Positions 55,501 through 58,500 of a stretch of DNA of 64,000 nucleotides are shown piece by piece. The notes below the pieces were generated by a model. It did no database searches. It saw only the letters and a program-made list of their open reading frames with translations, and was not told the origin of the DNA. Origin of the DNA: Catonia carolina (Eukaryota; Arthropoda; Insecta; Hemiptera; Achilidae); NCBI GenBank assembly GCA_035578175.1, contig JAQMRL010000011.1, forward strand, positions 6,025,501 to 6,089,500, in the 5' to 3' direction. Made by a program: the position numbers and the translations under genes. Within the stretch, counting starts at the first letter, position 1. Every line of letters starts with the position of its first letter.

Positions 55501-58500
55501 AAAAATGTTTTAATAGTATTTTCTTTTCAAAACATTACTTATTTTCCGGATAAGCCTCACACATTAAATAGTGTTGTGATGTGAAAACTATTCTGTACAT
55601 ATCTACAAACCTTTCTGTAGTTTGTGTTTAGTAAAGATGCTTCTGTTTAAATTTCATTTCTATTTATCATTTTTAGGAATCTTTAAAAAAGAGTAAAGTT
55701 GACTATCGTGCAATAATGAGTTCAAAAAGTGAATATTTTCAGTCGATTTTGGACGTCGTTTTCAACCCAGAGTTAATAAAAAAACTGATCACTAACTTGT
55801 TAACAGTATCTCTACCTCCACGCAGTGTGTCAAGAAAAGGTTCTACCAGTTCTGTTCAATCTGGTATGTTGTTAATTATTTATTAAAGAAATTTATACAT
55901 TTTTCCAAACTTTTCATTGCAGTAGGTATGCAGATGATACGTTTTATGTAGCAGGGAGGCTCTGATAAGCATATAAAAAAATTTTTGAATGAAAGTGAAA
56001 AATTAAAGAATTAAGAAATCCAGTACTGTTGTATAGTAAGTTAGGTAACTAATGGTATCAGGAGTAATAAAGGAATAAAATAAAGAATAGCTAAACAAGA
56101 TTTTGACAGTTACAGATATGAAGAATACACTGAATCTTTTTTGTAAATCTGTGGGACAATAACACGATCACTGGATATAAGAATTCAGAAAAAACCCAGT
56201 TGCAATTTTACAAGACTGTCACTATTCCACTATTAGAAACGAGCATTGAATTACATTCCTGATGGATGAAGAGAAATTTGTAGGCTACAAAAAAGATGGG
56301 CAGTGAAGTTGCAACAGGTTGGAAGGACTAATCCATGACAGGAAGACAAAGAAGGAGGATTTTTACAGCAAAAGATAATGGCAATTAATCATGTTTAATA
56401 AGAAAATTAAATTCCTTAATTTTTTAAAAAATTATTCTTTTGTCATATCAACAGCTTTGGTTTTTAGTGACTACTATGTTTTTGTACAAAATTTATGGGT
56501 TTTAATGTCTAATAATTTCAGACCCTAGCCAAAAATTGAACTGGTAGTTTCTGTTTTGCAGTGTAGCACAGTCTAGCACTCTTAATTATTGGTCCATATT
56601 ATAGAGCCCCACTCTATTTTTGTTTTATAAAACTTATTGAGAAGTTTATTATTATATTTTTAATATTGCTGTTTCTAGAGTAAATTTCATTTTGATCTGG
56701 AATTTGAGTGAAAGCAAATGTGGAGTCAATTGATAACATTGAGTTTCAATGAAAACTGTGCTATGGAAGTTTCTGATAGATTTATGTGGGTTGTATTGAA
56801 TTGTTTATTTTTTGCCCAGTGAAAAAACAAAACCCTACCAAAACATGTTGTTTAGAAAAATTGAAACTTGAGAGTATGCTTACTTATTTCTTTGAAATAC
56901 AATTCTCAGATCGAAGGGCTATTCCAATGCCTTGCTTGTATGTGGAGAGCAGCAGTTCAGAAAGAGAATTGTAATTTTATTTATGTTTTGATCATATTTT
57001 CCATCATTGAAATGAATTGTAACAAACAAATAAATAAACTTGTAAAATAATTAAAAAACTCATGTAAAATAATACACGTAAAATATGACATGTACGGGGG
57101 TGATTTTGTCAGTGTGAAGACCCGTGTTGTAATGAAGTAAGAGAAACTTTATTTTTTAACGTAAATTGCATCATAATGTCCTATGAAAGTTGTCCAGTTG
57201 CATGTTTGTTGTTGTCGCTACATGAGGCCGAGCGTTGTTGTGAAGCATAACGTCGGTACTGGAGAGCAATCTCTGCCGGGGGTTTTGAATGGCACGCCTA
57301 ACCTTTAATAAGGTTTCACTGTACCTCTCAGCATTTATTGTAGTTCCTCTTGGCAGAAAGTCTATCAGAAGAATCCCTATCCGGTCCCAAAAAACTGTTA
57401 GCGCCAATTCTTCATTCATGACAGTAGGCCGCCCAGATCGTTCTTCATAATGAACATTTGTGCTACCTTCATTAAAAAGTCTACACCATTTACGCACATT
57501 TCCATCATTCATTACACCTACACCGTATACTTCAAGAAGCTGCCTGTGAATTTTAACAGGACAAATTTTTTTTGCATTTAAAAATTGAATAACAGAGCGC
57601 ATTTCACAACCGGTGGGATTATTGATCGACATGATGACAAACAAAGCAGTATAACCACACAATCTACAATAGAAGAGACGTGAAACATAATGGCAGCGTA
57701 GTGAGGCACTGGCCAAGAGTGGCTAACCTTGAACCGACATCACATGACAGCGGGGATGTGATGTGCATTTAGTTCCTACTATAAAAACAACCTTCCTAAT
57801 ATTCTGTAATTTAGGGATGCTACTGTGCAGCCTGCAAAAAGGGGGCTGACCAGGTATTCACTTTCAAGGGAAACTGTGCAAAAACTTTGATCAGGACAGT
57901 CATAAGTCAGTTTGTATTCAAATTTTTAGTGTATATATCAAGTATTGTTGGTATTTGTATTTTCTGTTACAGATGATGAAAATACGACTGAGACTGATAG
58001 GCCTGAAATAAATCCTCAAGAGCAGTATTTAGCTTATATGGTCTCACGTATGCAAGACAAATTAAGTCATTTTGGAGTTCCTAAACACACCTTCAATCTT
58101 AGTGTAAGTATTTACATTAGTTATTGTCTCTTTTGTATTGTACTATAAACAACATTTTGTGCTGTGTGTGTGTGTGTGTGTGTGCGCGTGCGTTCGTGCG
58201 TGTGTGTGGGGGCTTATTGCTAGCCTCAGAAAGGTGAATTAAATTGAGTGGTTTATTGCTTTCCCTGGTTTTCATGGTTTGACTCCACAATTTACCTTTC
58301 TTACGTGTTACTTTAAAAATATTAATGCCTATGTTTTGTAATATGTTTGTTTGTTTTTTCTAAAGTATTGTTAAAAACTATAATTATTGATATAATCATA
58401 GTAAAATTGATTGCAGAGAAACTATAAAACTATAAAAATTGATTTAGCAGGATATTATAACTGTTTTGAAATTACTTGGTGTTAACATACTTTCAAATTG